From NCBI RefSeq assembly GCF_000294655.1, contig NZ_CAHP01000026.1, positions 21,634 to 85,633 on the forward strand: a stretch of 64,000 nt of DNA, given 5' to 3'. The notes under the pieces were generated by a model. It saw only the letters and a program-made list of their open reading frames with translations, ran no database searches and was not told the origin of the DNA. This stretch comes from Magnetospirillum molischianum DSM 120 (GTDB lineage Bacteria > Pseudomonadota > Alphaproteobacteria > Rhodospirillales > Magnetospirillaceae). Below are positions 30,290 through 39,990 of this stretch, piece by piece. Within the stretch, counting starts at the first letter, position 1; every line of letters starts with the position of its first letter. Made by a program: the position numbers and the translations under genes.

Positions 30290-31108
30290 ATGACCGCTCC
30301 TGCACCCCTGATGGCCGGAAAGAGAGGCCTCGTCATGGGCGTCGCTAACGACCGCTCCATCGCCTGGGGCATTGCCCAGGCTGCGCGTGCCCAAGGGGCG
30401 GAGCTCGCCTTTACCTACCAGGGCGAAGCTCTGGAAAAGCGGGTTCGCCCTCTGGCGGAAACCGTTGGCTCGTCGCTGGTGATGCCCTGTGATGTCTCTG
30501 ATGAGGCGTCGATCGATTCTGTGTTCGAGACCCTGAAGCAGACCTGGGGGAAGATCGATTTCCTGGTCCACGCCATCGGCTTCTCGGACAAGGAAGAGCT
30601 GCGCGGTCGTTATGCCGACACGTCGCTTCAGAACTTCCAGAACACGATGCACATCTCGGTCTTCTCCTTCACCTCGGTCGCCCGGCGGGCGGCTGCGTTG
30701 ATGCCCGATGGCGGCTCGCTGCTGACCCTGACCTATTACGGTGCCGAGCGGGTGATGCCGCATTACAACGTGATGGGCGTGGCCAAGGCCGCTTTGGAAG
30801 CCAGCGTGCGCTATCTCGCCGTCGATCTCGGCCGCGACAATATCCGCGTCAACGCGCTGTCGGCTGGTCCGATGAAGACCCTGGCCGCTTCGGGTATCGG
30901 CGATTTCCGCTATATTCTGAAGTGGAACCAGTACAATAGCCCGCTGAAGCGCAACGTCACCCTGGAAGACATCGGCGGTGCTGGTCTGTACCTGCTGTCC
31001 GATCTGTCGAGCGGCGTGTCGGGCGAAACCCATCATGTCGATGCTGGCTATCACGTTGTCGGCATGAAGGCGGTTGACGCCCCCGACATCAATGTTGTGA
31101 AGGACTAA
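30290..31108 (+). CDS. fabI: Enoyl-[acyl-carrier-protein] reductase (NADH), FabI
   Basis: A 272-residue short-chain dehydrogenase-type enzyme that performs the last reduction of each fatty-acid elongation cycle. The FabI cofactor segment [19 protein letters not shown] and the catalytic Y-x6-K as YNVMGVAK are present, with the FabI-specific [13 protein letters not shown] block before it. The ATG at 30290 follows GGAAAGGA; longer in-frame readings upstream cross a non-coding region. A possible promoter (TTGCCG, 16 bases, TATGTA at 30197-30224) lies upstream. aroC starts 5 bases downstream, suggesting co-transcription. Confidence 0.96.
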   Translation: MTAPAPLMAGKRGLVMGVANDRSIAWGIAQAARAQGAELAFTYQGEALEKRVRPLAETVGSSLVMPCDVSDEASIDSVFETLKQTWGKIDFLVHAIGFSDKEELRGRYADTSLQNFQNTMHISVFSFTSVARRAAALMPDGGSLLTLTYYGAERVMPHYNVMGVAKAALEASVRYLAVDLGRDNIRVNALSAGPMKTLAASGIGDFRYILKWNQYNSPLKRNVTLEDIGGAGLYLLSDLSSGVSGETHHVDAGYHVVGMKAVDAPDINVVKD

Positions 31109-31113
31109 GACCC

Positions 31114-32199
31114 GTGTCCGGAAACGCCTTCGGTCATCTGTTCCGCTTCACCACCTTTGGCGAGAGCCACGGTCCGGCGATCGGATGTGTGGTCGATGGC
31201 GTTCCGGCGCGCATTCCGCTGGCCGAGTCAGACCTTCAGGTCTGGCTTGACCGCCGCCGCCCCGGTCAGAACCGCTTCATGACCCAGCGGCGCGAACCCG
31301 ATACGGTCAAGATTCTCTCCGGCGTGTTCGAGGGGCAGACCACCGGCACTCCGATCGGCCTCCTGATCGAGAATACCGACCAGCGTTCGAAAGATTACGG
31401 CGAGATCGCCGACCGCTTCCGCCCCGGCCATGCCGATTGGGTTTATCAGCAGAAATACGGTATCCGCGATCCCCGTGGCGGCGGACGTTCCAGCGCCCGC
31501 GAGACCGCGATGCGGGTTGCTGCCGGTGGCGTCGCCCGCAAGGTTCTCGATGCGCTGGTGCCGGGCGGACTGGTCATTCGCGGCGCGATGGTGCAGATGG
31601 GGCCGCATGCGATCGATCCCGCCGCGTGGGATTGGGCCGCGATTGAAGCCAACCCGTTCTGGTGTCCCGATGTGGCCGCCGCGCAGGGGTGGGAGACCTA
31701 TCTCGATACGATCCGCAAGTCCGGCTCTTCGATTGGCGGCATCGTCCAGGTGGTGGCCGAAGGCGTTCCGGTCGGCCTGGGCGCGCCGGTCTATGACAAG
31801 CTCGATGCCGATCTCGCCAAGGCGATGATGAGTATCAATGCGGTCAAGGGCGTCGAAATCGGCGCTGGATTCGAAGCCGCCGCTCTGTCTGGCGAGGACA
31901 ATGCCGACGAAATGCGGATCGGTGCGGATGGCAAGGCTTGCTTCCTGTCCAATCGGGCCGGTGGGATTCTCGGCGGCATCTCGACCGGGCAGGATATTGT
32001 TGTCCGCCTTGCGGTCAAGCCGACCAGTTCGATTCTGACGCCCCGGCGCAGCATCGACATCAACGGGGCCGAGGTCGATGTCTCGACCAAGGGCCGTCAC
32101 GACCCTTGCGTCGCCATCCGCGCCGTTCCGGTGGCCGAGGCAATGATGGCCTGCACGCTTGCCGACCATCTGCTCCGCGCTCGGGCCGTCGCCCGCTGA
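31114..32199 (+). CDS. aroC: Chorismate synthase
   Basis: A 361-residue FMN-dependent enzyme that converts 5-enolpyruvylshikimate-3-phosphate to chorismate, the end of the shikimate pathway. The three family signatures are visible: [14 protein letters not shown] near the N-terminus, [29 protein letters not shown] in two shorter blocks, and [19 protein letters not shown] at the C-terminus. The start is GTG at 31114, since the protein begins [19 protein letters not shown]. It follows fabI by 5 bases and converges on the AMP-binding gene with only 14 bases between stops. Confidence 0.97.
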   Translation: MSGNAFGHLFRFTTFGESHGPAIGCVVDGVPARIPLAESDLQVWLDRRRPGQNRFMTQRREPDTVKILSGVFEGQTTGTPIGLLIENTDQRSKDYGEIADRFRPGHADWVYQQKYGIRDPRGGGRSSARETAMRVAAGGVARKVLDALVPGGLVIRGAMVQMGPHAIDPAAWDWAAIEANPFWCPDVAAAQGWETYLDTIRKSGSSIGGIVQVVAEGVPVGLGAPVYDKLDADLAKAMMSINAVKGVEIGAGFEAAALSGEDNADEMRIGADGKACFLSNRAGGILGGISTGQDIVVRLAVKPTSSILTPRRSIDINGAEVDVSTKGRHDPCVAIRAVPVAEAMMACTLADHLLRARAVAR

Positions 32200-32213
32200 T
32201 CCGGCTTTTCGCT

Positions 32214-33965
32214 CTATTTCCGCAGCAGCCAGCGGTCTTCGGCTGTCGGGGTGTCGATTCGCAACGGCTGCGCCCGTAGCTCGTCGTACAGGATGCTGCC
32301 ATCGACCGCGAGCGGCAGCGAGTCGACCACTTCGATCCGACGGGGCGCCTCGGCGTCGCTCCGCCGTAGCCGCACCCAGGCGCGCAACTCGGCCGGATCG
32401 GGAGCGTGTCCGGGGCGGGGGACGACGAACGCCCGTAATCCGCCGCCTTCGAGATCGATCAGACCGGCGGCGGCGATTGCGGGATGGTCGGCCAACACGG
32501 CCTCGACTTCATTCAGCCGCACCCGGCTGCCTGCGATCAGCACCACGCCTTCCTCGCGCGCCAGAGGCTCGGGCCACAGGTAATTGTCGAGGTCGCGCAT
32601 TCCCAGGCGGCCGGTCAGCAGCCATTTCCTGATCCGCCGTGCCGGTCCGGGAGCATCGCCCCAATAACCGAGAAATCCGCCGGGTGCGTCGGCCGAGACC
32701 GCCAGGATGCCGCGTTCTCCGGCGCGGACAGGGCGGCCATGCTCGTCCACCGCTTCGACGGTCAGCCCCGGTGCCGCCCGTCCCGGCGAGGGGGGGCGCA
32801 GCTCCATCATTCCTGCCAGATTGGCGGCGACTGCGCCGGTTTCGGTCACGCCCCAGGCTTCATTGATATGGATGCCGAACGCTCGCAGCACCGTTTCGTG
32901 CAGATCGGACGACAGCGGATCGGGACCGCTGGCCAGGGCGCGGGGGCGGGCGAACGGGCGAGATGCCGCCTCGGCCAGCGGAGCCACCAACAGCGGTGGC
33001 AGCCATAGCGCCCGGACCCCGTGGCGGCCGATCATATCGAGGCCCCGGCCCGGATCGAACGGTCCCGGTGTTGCCAGCACCGCAACGCCATGATGCCAGG
33101 CGGGCAGAACCAGCCGGAACAGAGCCTCGGCGTTCATCCAGTCGGCGGGGGTCCAGGCGATGTCGCCGAACTGGGGGAACAACCCCATCGCCATCTCGAC
33201 CGCCGGAAGACCTCCCGCCATCGCCCGGTGCGCCTGGACAATTCCGGCTGGCCGCCCGGCGCCATCGGTAGGATAGAACACAAAAGCCGGGGTGTCGGGC
33301 GAGGTCACGAGCGGGGCGAAGCTGTCCGAAGCGGTTTCTAGCTCGGGCCACAGCGCCGGAGCGTCGGGACCGGAGGATTCGGCGGCGACGAGGATGGTCT
33401 GCAAATCGGGCAATAGCGGTCGTACCACGTCCAGCGCGGGCAACATCGCCGGGTCGGCGATCAGGGCCGCCGCGCCGGAATTGCCCAGTCGCCAGACCAG
33501 CGGTTCGGCTCCCAGCCCCAGCGGCACCGGCACCGCTAGCGCTCCCATCCGGGGGATTGCCAGCAGGGCGATGGCGGCTGCCAATCCTGGCGGCAGGGCC
33601 AGCGCGACCCGGTCGCCCGCACGGATTCCTCGGGCGGTTAGGACGTTGGCCAGCCGGTTGGCGAGCAGGCGCAGGACGTGAAAGGTATAGCGTTCGACCG
33701 TGCCATCTTGCTGTTCGACGATCAGCGCGGTGCGGTGCCCATCGGCACCCCCCAGCGTCTGGCGGTCGCAGACGTCGAAAGAGAGGTTGTAAAGCTCGGG
33801 GATTCGCCAGCGGAAAGTCCGGCAAGCTTCCTCGTAACTGCGGGGATTGTTCAGCACGGCACGTCGATCCGGGGGTGATGGCGTTCCACCGGAAAAGACA
33901 ATGCGGTTTTCCCGGTTCGAGTCAACATCCTCTCCCTCCTGTCGCCCGCGCTCTTTTGGCCTCAA
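32214..33965 (-). CDS. AMP-binding (acyl-CoA synthetase-like) protein with degenerate active site
   Basis: Up to 583 residues, of the adenylate-forming superfamily and closest in pattern to medium-chain acyl-CoA synthetases (FRWRIPELYNLSFDVCDR near the N-terminus). Several catalytic motifs are altered: the P-loop reads YPTDGAGRPAG with no lysine, the TGD motif reads TGR, and the C-terminal catalytic lysine (usually GKI) is replaced in VDGSILYDELR. The WGVTETG block is intact. It may be catalytically inactive or have another role. No ATG precedes the domain; the longest reading uses TTG at 33963-33965, and GTG at 33855-33857 is an alternative. The family's usual start favours the latter. Confidence 0.8.
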   Translation of the reverse strand: MRPKERGRQEGEDVDSNRENRIVFSGGTPSPPDRRAVLNNPRSYEEACRTFRWRIPELYNLSFDVCDRQTLGGADGHRTALIVEQQDGTVERYTFHVLRLLANRLANVLTARGIRAGDRVALALPPGLAAAIALLAIPRMGALAVPVPLGLGAEPLVWRLGNSGAAALIADPAMLPALDVVRPLLPDLQTILVAAESSGPDAPALWPELETASDSFAPLVTSPDTPAFVFYPTDGAGRPAGIVQAHRAMAGGLPAVEMAMGLFPQFGDIAWTPADWMNAEALFRLVLPAWHHGVAVLATPGPFDPGRGLDMIGRHGVRALWLPPLLVAPLAEAASRPFARPRALASGPDPLSSDLHETVLRAFGIHINEAWGVTETGAVAANLAGMMELRPPSPGRAAPGLTVEAVDEHGRPVRAGERGILAVSADAPGGFLGYWGDAPGPARRIRKWLLTGRLGMRDLDNYLWPEPLAREEGVVLIAGSRVRLNEVEAVLADHPAIAAAGLIDLEGGGLRAFVVPRPGHAPDPAELRAWVRLRRSDAEAPRRIEVVDSLPLAVDGSILYDELRAQPLRIDTPTAEDRWLLRK

Positions 33966-33969
33966 TGGC

Positions 33970-35193
33970 CTACCGATCGATCGGCATCAACTCCTCAAGC
34001 CACAGATAGGTATCGACGTCATCGAACATCACGCCGTCGAAGCCCAGATCCATCACGCCGGAAATGTATTTGCCCAGCATGGTTTTCCACTCGGAATTAC
34101 CGACATCGGCGATGAAGGTTCCCGGCTTGTCGTCATGGGCGAACAGGAACGGCGGTGCGCCGATGTCCCAGCCTTTTTGCCAGTACCAGCGCCAGTCATA
34201 GGCCCGCCCGATCGGCATGGCCGCCAGCACCAGGCGACGCGGCCCCAGCTTCTTGAACTTCATCCGGGCGATGTCGGTCTTGACCAGGAAATCGACGCCG
34301 CGATGGGCGACATCGATCACCACCATGTCGTAATTGCTGTCGGCGATCGCATCGACGAAGCTGTTTTTGCTGCCGAACCCGTCCGAGCGCAGCAGGGGCA
34401 GCCAATTGTGGATCGCGTTCACTGACAGAACTTCGCCCGCGTTCTCGCCCGGAGGGTGGGGACGGGGCGGCTGGTCCAACCGTGCTCCCACGGCGGCAAA
34501 GCTGGTAACGCGGTCGCGACCGGCTCCACGCAGGGCCGCCTCGACCTGACCGGAGCCTGCGCAGGCATCGACCGACAATAGCGCGCGCCCCTCGGACCGG
34601 ATCGTATCGGCGGCATAGACAATGCGTCGAATCCGTTCCTCCCTGTCCTGCTTCTCTTTGATCTCGGCGGCGCGGCGCAACTCGACAGCCGGATCGTTGC
34701 TGAACGGCCCCATTTCCACCGGCACCGGCGGGCGTTGAATGCCGAGCTTCTTTTCGGTGTCGATCTGGGCGTCATTGGCCTTGCGCTCCTTGATCGCGTC
34801 GGCCAGCGGTTTGTTGAGGGCGTTCCCACCGCAATACAGTCCGTCGAGGACGAGGCCATCGAGCACCTTGACCAGCGGACGGAATACCGACCGCTCCGGC
34901 AGGCGGCGATAAAACCCGGTGCTGGAGGGATCGTGCAGCGCTTCCCACTGGACTTCCCAATCGCCCTTGATCAGCAATTCGACCCCGCCGCGCATCAGCA
35001 CCTGGAAGTTGGGATCGCGTTTCTTGGCATAGCTCGCCAGCTCGATCATGACTGATCGGGTCTGCTCGCGGACGTTGGGCACCTGATCCGGTGGCGGTGG
35101 GACGAAATCCCGCGGCTTGTCGAGCGCCTGGGCGGGAGGAGCCAGCAGAGCCAGCACCAAGAAGACGATTCCCGTGAATCCGATCCGGCTCAT
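33970..35193 (-). CDS. Exported protein, TM1410/GH114-like (endo-alpha-1,4-polygalactosaminidase type)
   Basis: A 407-residue protein with a signal peptide (MSRIGFTGIVFLVLALLAPP, cleavage near AQA). The C-terminal half resembles the TM1410 hypothetical-protein/GH114 TIM-barrel group: VVIDVAHRGVDFLVK, AMPIGRAYDWRWYW, and the end block GVMDLGFDGVMFDDVDTYLWLEE, where the aspartates of FDGVMFDDVD probably form the active site. The N-terminal part is a charged helical region with SYAKKRDPNFQVLMRG. The start at 35191-35193 overlaps the stop of the upstream flavoprotein gene by 4 bases. Substrate is unknown; polysaccharide hydrolysis is inference from the fold. Confidence 0.72.
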   Translation of the reverse strand: MSRIGFTGIVFLVLALLAPPAQALDKPRDFVPPPPDQVPNVREQTRSVMIELASYAKKRDPNFQVLMRGGVELLIKGDWEVQWEALHDPSSTGFYRRLPERSVFRPLVKVLDGLVLDGLYCGGNALNKPLADAIKERKANDAQIDTEKKLGIQRPPVPVEMGPFSNDPAVELRRAAEIKEKQDREERIRRIVYAADTIRSEGRALLSVDACAGSGQVEAALRGAGRDRVTSFAAVGARLDQPPRPHPPGENAGEVLSVNAIHNWLPLLRSDGFGSKNSFVDAIADSNYDMVVIDVAHRGVDFLVKTDIARMKFKKLGPRRLVLAAMPIGRAYDWRWYWQKGWDIGAPPFLFAHDDKPGTFIADVGNSEWKTMLGKYISGVMDLGFDGVMFDDVDTYLWLEELMPIDR

Positions 35194-36299
35194 GACAGCA
35201 TCTCCACGACGTGATCGGCGATAGCAAGGCTGGCGGTCAGGCCGGGGCTTTCGATCCCGTACAGCGCCACCACTCCCGGAGCGCCGGTCTCGGTCGGGCC
35301 GTGGATCAGGAAATCGCGTTCCGGCTCGCCCGGAGCCTGAATTTTGGGACGGATGCCGCAATAGGCTGGAGCCAATGCTCCATCGGGCAAACCCGGCCAA
35401 TAACGGCGGATCGCGTCGTAGAACACGTCGCCTCGGGTGGGATCGACGTTGTACTCCTCACGCTCGATCCATTCGACGTCGGGACCGAACCGACCGGCCC
35501 CGCCGAGATCGAGGGTGAAGTGCACCCCCAGCCCCGCCGAGACCGGCACGGGATAGACCAGCCGGGAGAATGGCACCCGTCCGATCAGGCTGAAATAATT
35601 CCCCCGGCACAGAGACGCGGGCGGCACGTCGCGCAGCCCCAGCGCCGCCCCGATCCGGGGGGCGGCCAGACCGGCCGAGACAACCACAGACCGGGCGCGC
35701 AGCCGCATCGGCTCGACTCCGCCGGTTTCGATCAGCATCGAGTCACCATCGGCGCGGCCACCCGTGACCGGAGCGTGAAACGCAATCATCGCCCCGGCTG
35801 CCTCGGCCTCGCCTTGGAGCGATAGCATGAAGGCGTGGCTGTCGATGATGCCGGTGAACGGCGACAACAAGGCGGCAGTACAAACCAGATCGGGTTCCAG
35901 CGCACGGGCCTCGGTCGCCGACAGCATCCGCAGCCCCTCGGCTCCGTTGGTACGAGCGCGTTCGAACACGGTCGCCAAGGTTTCTTCTTCGTTTGTATCG
36001 GTGGCGACGACCAACTTGCCGGGCAGGGCATGGGGAATCCCGCAACGGGTCGCGTGGGCGCGCATCGCCCGGCTGCCTTCGACGCACAGCCGCGCCTTCA
36101 GCGATCCCGGCGTGTAATATAGCCCGGCGTGGATCACCTCGCTGTTGCGTGACGAGATTCCGGTGCCGATCGCGCCTTCTGCTTCCAGCACGATGACATC
36201 GCGCCCGGCCAGGGCCAGTCCACGGGCGGCGGCCAGCCCAACCACTCCGGCACCGATAACGACGCAATCGACCGGCTCGGCTCCCTGTTCCGCCAACAC
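35190..36299 (-). CDS. L-2-hydroxyglutarate oxidase/dehydrogenase-like flavoprotein
   Basis: A 369-residue FAD-dependent oxidoreductase of the DAO family. The dinucleotide-binding loop is VIGAGVVGLAAARGLA and the characteristic L2HGDH block is SSRNSEVIHAGLYY. The later PAYCGIRPKIQAPGE and IHGPTETGAPGVVALYGIESPGLT segments also match that group. It probably oxidises a 2-hydroxy-acid to a keto acid. The start is GTG at 36297-36299, preceded by a GGGAG ribosome site. It overlaps the downstream GH114-like gene, and the pairing of an exported glycosidase-type protein with this cytoplasmic flavoprotein has no obvious explanation. Confidence 0.85.
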   Translation of the reverse strand: MLAEQGAEPVDCVVIGAGVVGLAAARGLALAGRDVIVLEAEGAIGTGISSRNSEVIHAGLYYTPGSLKARLCVEGSRAMRAHATRCGIPHALPGKLVVATDTNEEETLATVFERARTNGAEGLRMLSATEARALEPDLVCTAALLSPFTGIIDSHAFMLSLQGEAEAAGAMIAFHAPVTGGRADGDSMLIETGGVEPMRLRARSVVVSAGLAAPRIGAALGLRDVPPASLCRGNYFSLIGRVPFSRLVYPVPVSAGLGVHFTLDLGGAGRFGPDVEWIEREEYNVDPTRGDVFYDAIRRYWPGLPDGALAPAYCGIRPKIQAPGEPERDFLIHGPTETGAPGVVALYGIESPGLTASLAIADHVVEMLS

Positions 36300-36482
36300 T
36301 TTGTCTTTCTCCCGGAAGTAACCCTCAATATTTGGTGAAGCATACCACCAGCGTCACACCTGCGGAAGACGGATGGTCATTGCACACAAGAGCGGCCAAA
36401 GGTAGAGTTTTACGCCCGTCCACACGCGATTAGACCGTTTTGACCCACCCGACGCAAGCCCCCGCTTCTTCGCGAGGTTTTC

Positions 36483-37283
36483 ATGACAAAGCGCGCTCAT
36501 GTCATCGTCGTCGGTAATGAAAAGGGCGGTACCGGGAAATCAACCATTTCAATGCATCTGATTATGAGTCTTCTCGACCGGGGATTGTCGGTCGGCAGCA
36601 TTGATCTCGATGCGCGTCAGGCGACCCTGACCCGTTATATCCACAATCGCGCGGCTCGCGGCGATTGTGCGCTGCCTCTGCCTGACCATATCTCGGTGCC
36701 GTCGACCGACGATCGCAAGGCGGACGAGGCGCGGCTGCTCGATATCGTCAATCATTTCGCCAACACCCACGATGTCGTTGTGATCGATACGCCGGGCAGC
36801 GATCATTTCCTGTCGAGAATGGGACACTCCTTCGCCGATACGCTGGTGACGCCGCTGAACGACAGCCTGGTTGATCTCGATGTCCTTGGTCGAGTCGATC
36901 CCGCGACGATGAAAATTCTCCGCCCCAGCCATTACGCCGAAATGGTATGGGAGACCAAGAAAGCGCGGGCGATACGCGGCGAACGGTCGATGGTCGATTG
37001 GATCGTGCTGCGCAACCGCCTGTCCAACCTTGACGCCCGCAACAAGCGCGATGTGGAAAAGCTGTTGGCCGATCTGGCTCGCCGAGTCGGCTTTCGTGTC
37101 ATTCCCGGCCTGGGCGAGCGGGTGATTTACCGCTCGATGTTTCTCGAAGGGCTGACCCTGCTTGACCTGCGGCGCAAGATTACCGGGTTCGATCTGTCGA
37201 TGAGCCACGTCGCGGCTCGTCAGGAATTGCGCACCCTGGTCGATGCCATCGCCTTGCCGGTAGGGTCGGGAAGTGAGGTTTGA
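36483..37283 (+). CDS. mipZ: MipZ-like ParA-family ATPase (division-site positioning)
   Basis: A 266-residue P-loop ATPase with the deviant Walker A GNEKGGTGKST at residues 11-21, and the conserved DTPGSDH switch near 101. The N-terminal AHVIVVGNEKGG and the overall length match alphaproteobacterial MipZ, which forms a gradient from the cell poles and inhibits FtsZ to place the septum. No ParB gene is next to it, as is usual for mipZ loci. The gene has its own 183-base upstream region divergent from the flavoprotein. The function is inferred from family resemblance, since ParA and MinD relatives share the motif. Confidence 0.88.
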   Translation: MTKRAHVIVVGNEKGGTGKSTISMHLIMSLLDRGLSVGSIDLDARQATLTRYIHNRAARGDCALPLPDHISVPSTDDRKADEARLLDIVNHFANTHDVVVIDTPGSDHFLSRMGHSFADTLVTPLNDSLVDLDVLGRVDPATMKILRPSHYAEMVWETKKARAIRGERSMVDWIVLRNRLSNLDARNKRDVEKLLADLARRVGFRVIPGLGERVIYRSMFLEGLTLLDLRRKITGFDLSMSHVAARQELRTLVDAIALPVGSGSEV

Positions 37284-37385
37284 GGGAGGGGACGCGCTTT
37301 TCCGATTGCCTCTTCCCCCCGATGTAACCATATGGTGGAGGGTCCAGCGCGAAGTTTGATCTGACGCGCTAATCTTGGAGAACAT

Positions 37386-37790
37386 ATGCAAAACATCGAT
37401 AAACAGGCCAAGTCCAGGGTCGTTGCCGGCTTTGGCGAGCGCCTGAACACGGCCGCCGCCGCTAAGAAGGCGTTGGTAGAGAAGTGGCGCGCCAACAAGG
37501 TCGATACCACCGATCCGGTCTATCTGGAGAAGCAGGCCGCCCTTCAGGTCGCCGCCGCTGCTCGCGCCGAGCGCGACGCCCAGCGTAAGGCAGAGAAAGA
37601 AGCCGCCAAACTCCAGGCCATCGCCGACCGCAAGGCGGAGAAAGAGGCTGCCGCCGCGCAGATCATCGCCGCCGAGGTCGCCCGCGAGACGGCCCGGATC
37701 GAGGCGATCGCCGCCGAGGCCGCGTTGGAAGAACAGCGCAAGGCTGCCCGCGACGCTCGTTACGCCGCCCGCAAGGCGCGGGGAAAATAA
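37386..37790 (+). CDS. Small charged coiled-coil protein (DUF6481-like)
   Basis: A 134-residue protein, almost entirely Ala/Lys/Glu/Arg-rich and predicted helical. It opens MQNIDKQAKSRVVAGFGERL, then AAAAKKALVEKWRANK, and ends RKAARDARYAARKARGK, which resembles the DUF6481 family of alphaproteobacteria (recognised from memory). There is no signal peptide or cysteine. The repeated E-x-x-K/R pattern suggests a coiled coil or a nucleic-acid-binding tail. It has GGAG about 6 bases upstream (37377-37380). Function is unknown. Confidence 0.72.
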   Translation: MQNIDKQAKSRVVAGFGERLNTAAAAKKALVEKWRANKVDTTDPVYLEKQAALQVAAAARAERDAQRKAEKEAAKLQAIADRKAEKEAAAAQIIAAEVARETARIEAIAAEAALEEQRKAARDARYAARKARGK

Positions 37791-37974
37791 GTCACGGGCC
37801 TCCCCGCTCTTGCCGGTCGAACGACGGGTGAGAGTGGGGGAGACTCTTGTCGGCCCCCCCATTCTTCGTGATAAACTCCTGAGAAGGACCGGGAACTGAC
37901 CGGCCGTCCGGGAGCGCCTTCTTGACTTCTCATCCGTCGTTCTGCCGTCCTGGCCTGTCCGGGCTGCATTTCCC

Positions 37975-39990
37975 ATGCTGATCGTCGCTTCTTTGTCGGT
38001 CCTGGTGCTGCTGTCGGCTCTTGCCGTGGTGGCCGGTAGCCGCGAGATCACCCATCGGCTGGTCCATGCCGGTTGTGCCGCCGCAAGTCTGGGGCTGTTG
38101 GTCGCCGGGTTGACCCATCTGGGCATTGGTCCGGGCGGCAGTCCGTCGATTGTCTTGCCGCTGGGCCTGCCTTGGATGGCGGCGCATTTCCGTCTCGACA
38201 ATCTGTCGGCGCTGTTCATGGTGGTGGTCGATCTGGCCGCCGTCGCCGCTTCGATTTATGGCATCGGCTATTGCCGCCATCTGCCCGAGGTGCGGCGGGT
38301 GACGCCGTTCTTCCCGCTATTTCTGTTCGGGATGAACGCGGTTCTGCTGGCCGACGACGCCTTCATGTTTCTGGTGGCGTGGGAATTCATGTCGCTGGCG
38401 TCGTGGCTGATGGTGCTGTCCGATCATAAATCGGCGGAAAATCGGCATGCCGCCGTGATTTATCTGATCATGGCCGCGTTCGGCACCTTTTGCCTGTTGA
38501 CCAGTTTCGGTCTGATGGCCGGAGCGGGTGGAACCTATACCTTCGCGGCGATGCGTCAGGCCGAACTGGCGACGATTCCGGCCTTTCTGGTCGTATTGAC
38601 GGCGGTGCTGGGTGCCGGGTCGAAAGCCGGTCTGGTCCCGCTTCATGTCTGGTTGCCGCTGGCTCATCCGGCGGCCCCCAGCCATGTTTCCGCGCTGATG
38701 AGCGGAGTGATGACCAAGGTCGCGCTGTACGGCCTGATTCGCATTCTGTTCGACCTCCATGGCGACGTTCCGTGGGAGTGGGGCGCGGCATTGATGGTGA
38801 TCGGCGGAGCCAGCGCGGTGCTTGGCGTGCTTTACGCGCTGTTCCAGGACGATCTGAAGCGGCTGCTGGCCTATTCCACTGTCGAAAATGTCGGCGTCGC
38901 GGTGATCGGACTCGGGCTTGGCATTGCCTTCAAGGATGCAGGCGAACCGGCGCTGGCGGCGTTGGCCCTGGTCGGCGGGCTGTATCACATCGTTAATCAC
39001 TCGGTCTTCAAGACCCTGCTGTTCCTCGCCGCCGGGGCGGTGATCAGTGCCACCGGAGAACGCCGTCTGAGCGGGTTGGGCGGGCTGCTCAATCGGATGC
39101 CGTGGACTGGCACCGCCGCTTTGATCGGCGCGGCGGCGATCTCGGCTTTGCCGCCGTTGAATGGTTTCGTCTCGGAATGGCTGATCCTTCAAGCGCTGTT
39201 CAAAGGTCCGGGTCTGCCGCACTGGGCGATGAAATTCGGCGTGCCAGTGGTCGGCGCGATGCTGGCCCTGGCGGGGGCGCTGGCCGCCACTTGCTTTGTC
39301 CGCGCCTACGGGATCGCCTTCCTCGGGCGTCCGCGCTCGTTGGCCGCCGCGCGCGCCGATTTGCATCCGACCCCGGCCAGCATGCGTTGGACCATGGCGG
39401 CGCTGGCCCTGCTGTGCATCCTGCTCGGCGCGATTCCGGTGACGGTGACCGATGCATTGTCGGCGGTGGTCCAGCCGATGACCGGGCTTCATTTCGCGGT
39501 GTCGGCCGATCTGGGCTGGCCCTGGCTGTCGCCGGTCAGTTCGACCCGTGGGTCTTATTCGGGTACGATGTTGGTGATGGTGGGCACGGCGCTGTTCGCG
39601 ATTGCGGTGGTGCTGGCGCACGGGTTGGGCACCCGGCGGGTTCGCCGCGCCGACGCCTGGGATTGTGGTCACCGCGAGGACATTCCCGAAACCCAATATA
39701 CCGGCCAGAGCTTTTCGCAGCCGCTGCGCCGGGTGTTCGGCACGTCGGTCTTTCTGGCGCGTGAGACGGTCGAGATGCCCGAACCGGGAGAACGCAGTCC
39801 AGCGCGGCTTTCGGTGCGGATGATCGACCCGGTGTGGGTCTGGCTGTATGACCCGATCGCCCGTGCGGTCAATTTCATCGCCGACCGGGTGAACCGGATG
39901 CAGTTCCTGACGGTGCGGGGCTATCTGCTGATGATGTTCTCCACCCTGGTCTTCATGCTTCTGGTGGTGGCGTGGAGGCAGCAGCCATGA
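37975..39990 (+). CDS. hyfB: HyfB-like antiporter-type membrane subunit of an Ehr complex
   Basis: A 671-residue polytopic membrane protein of the NuoL/Mrp-antiporter family, closest to hydrogenase-4 subunit B. Visible family blocks are the transmembrane segments around LFMVVVDLAAVAASIYGIGYC, the conserved H/K-containing block LHVWLPLAHPAAPSHVSALMSG, and FQDDLKRLLAYSTVENVG. The C-terminal tail holds a cytoplasmic segment and a last helix. It should move ions or protons across the inner membrane, driven by the soluble arm. No ribosome site is evident at the ATG at 37975. The next gene overlaps its stop (ATGA). First gene of a six-gene operon. Confidence 0.9.
   Translation: MLIVASLSVLVLLSALAVVAGSREITHRLVHAGCAAASLGLLVAGLTHLGIGPGGSPSIVLPLGLPWMAAHFRLDNLSALFMVVVDLAAVAASIYGIGYCRHLPEVRRVTPFFPLFLFGMNAVLLADDAFMFLVAWEFMSLASWLMVLSDHKSAENRHAAVIYLIMAAFGTFCLLTSFGLMAGAGGTYTFAAMRQAELATIPAFLVVLTAVLGAGSKAGLVPLHVWLPLAHPAAPSHVSALMSGVMTKVALYGLIRILFDLHGDVPWEWGAALMVIGGASAVLGVLYALFQDDLKRLLAYSTVENVGVAVIGLGLGIAFKDAGEPALAALALVGGLYHIVNHSVFKTLLFLAAGAVISATGERRLSGLGGLLNRMPWTGTAALIGAAAISALPPLNGFVSEWLILQALFKGPGLPHWAMKFGVPVVGAMLALAGALAATCFVRAYGIAFLGRPRSLAAARADLHPTPASMRWTMAALALLCILLGAIPVTVTDALSAVVQPMTGLHFAVSADLGWPWLSPVSSTRGSYSGTMLVMVGTALFAIAVVLAHGLGTRRVRRADAWDCGHREDIPETQYTGQSFSQPLRRVFGTSVFLARETVEMPEPGERSPARLSVRMIDPVWVWLYDPIARAVNFIADRVNRMQFLTVRGYLLMMFSTLVFMLLVVAWRQQP

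Noticed and set aside
36483-37283. A chromosome-partitioning ParA
   Set aside because: There is no parB beside it, and the deviant Walker A with the GNEKGGTGKST context fits MipZ better.
37791-37974. A sigma-54 promoter before hyfB (TGGCC ... GCTGC)
   Set aside because: The GG and GC elements are not at the required 10-base spacing and the -12 block does not match TTGC.
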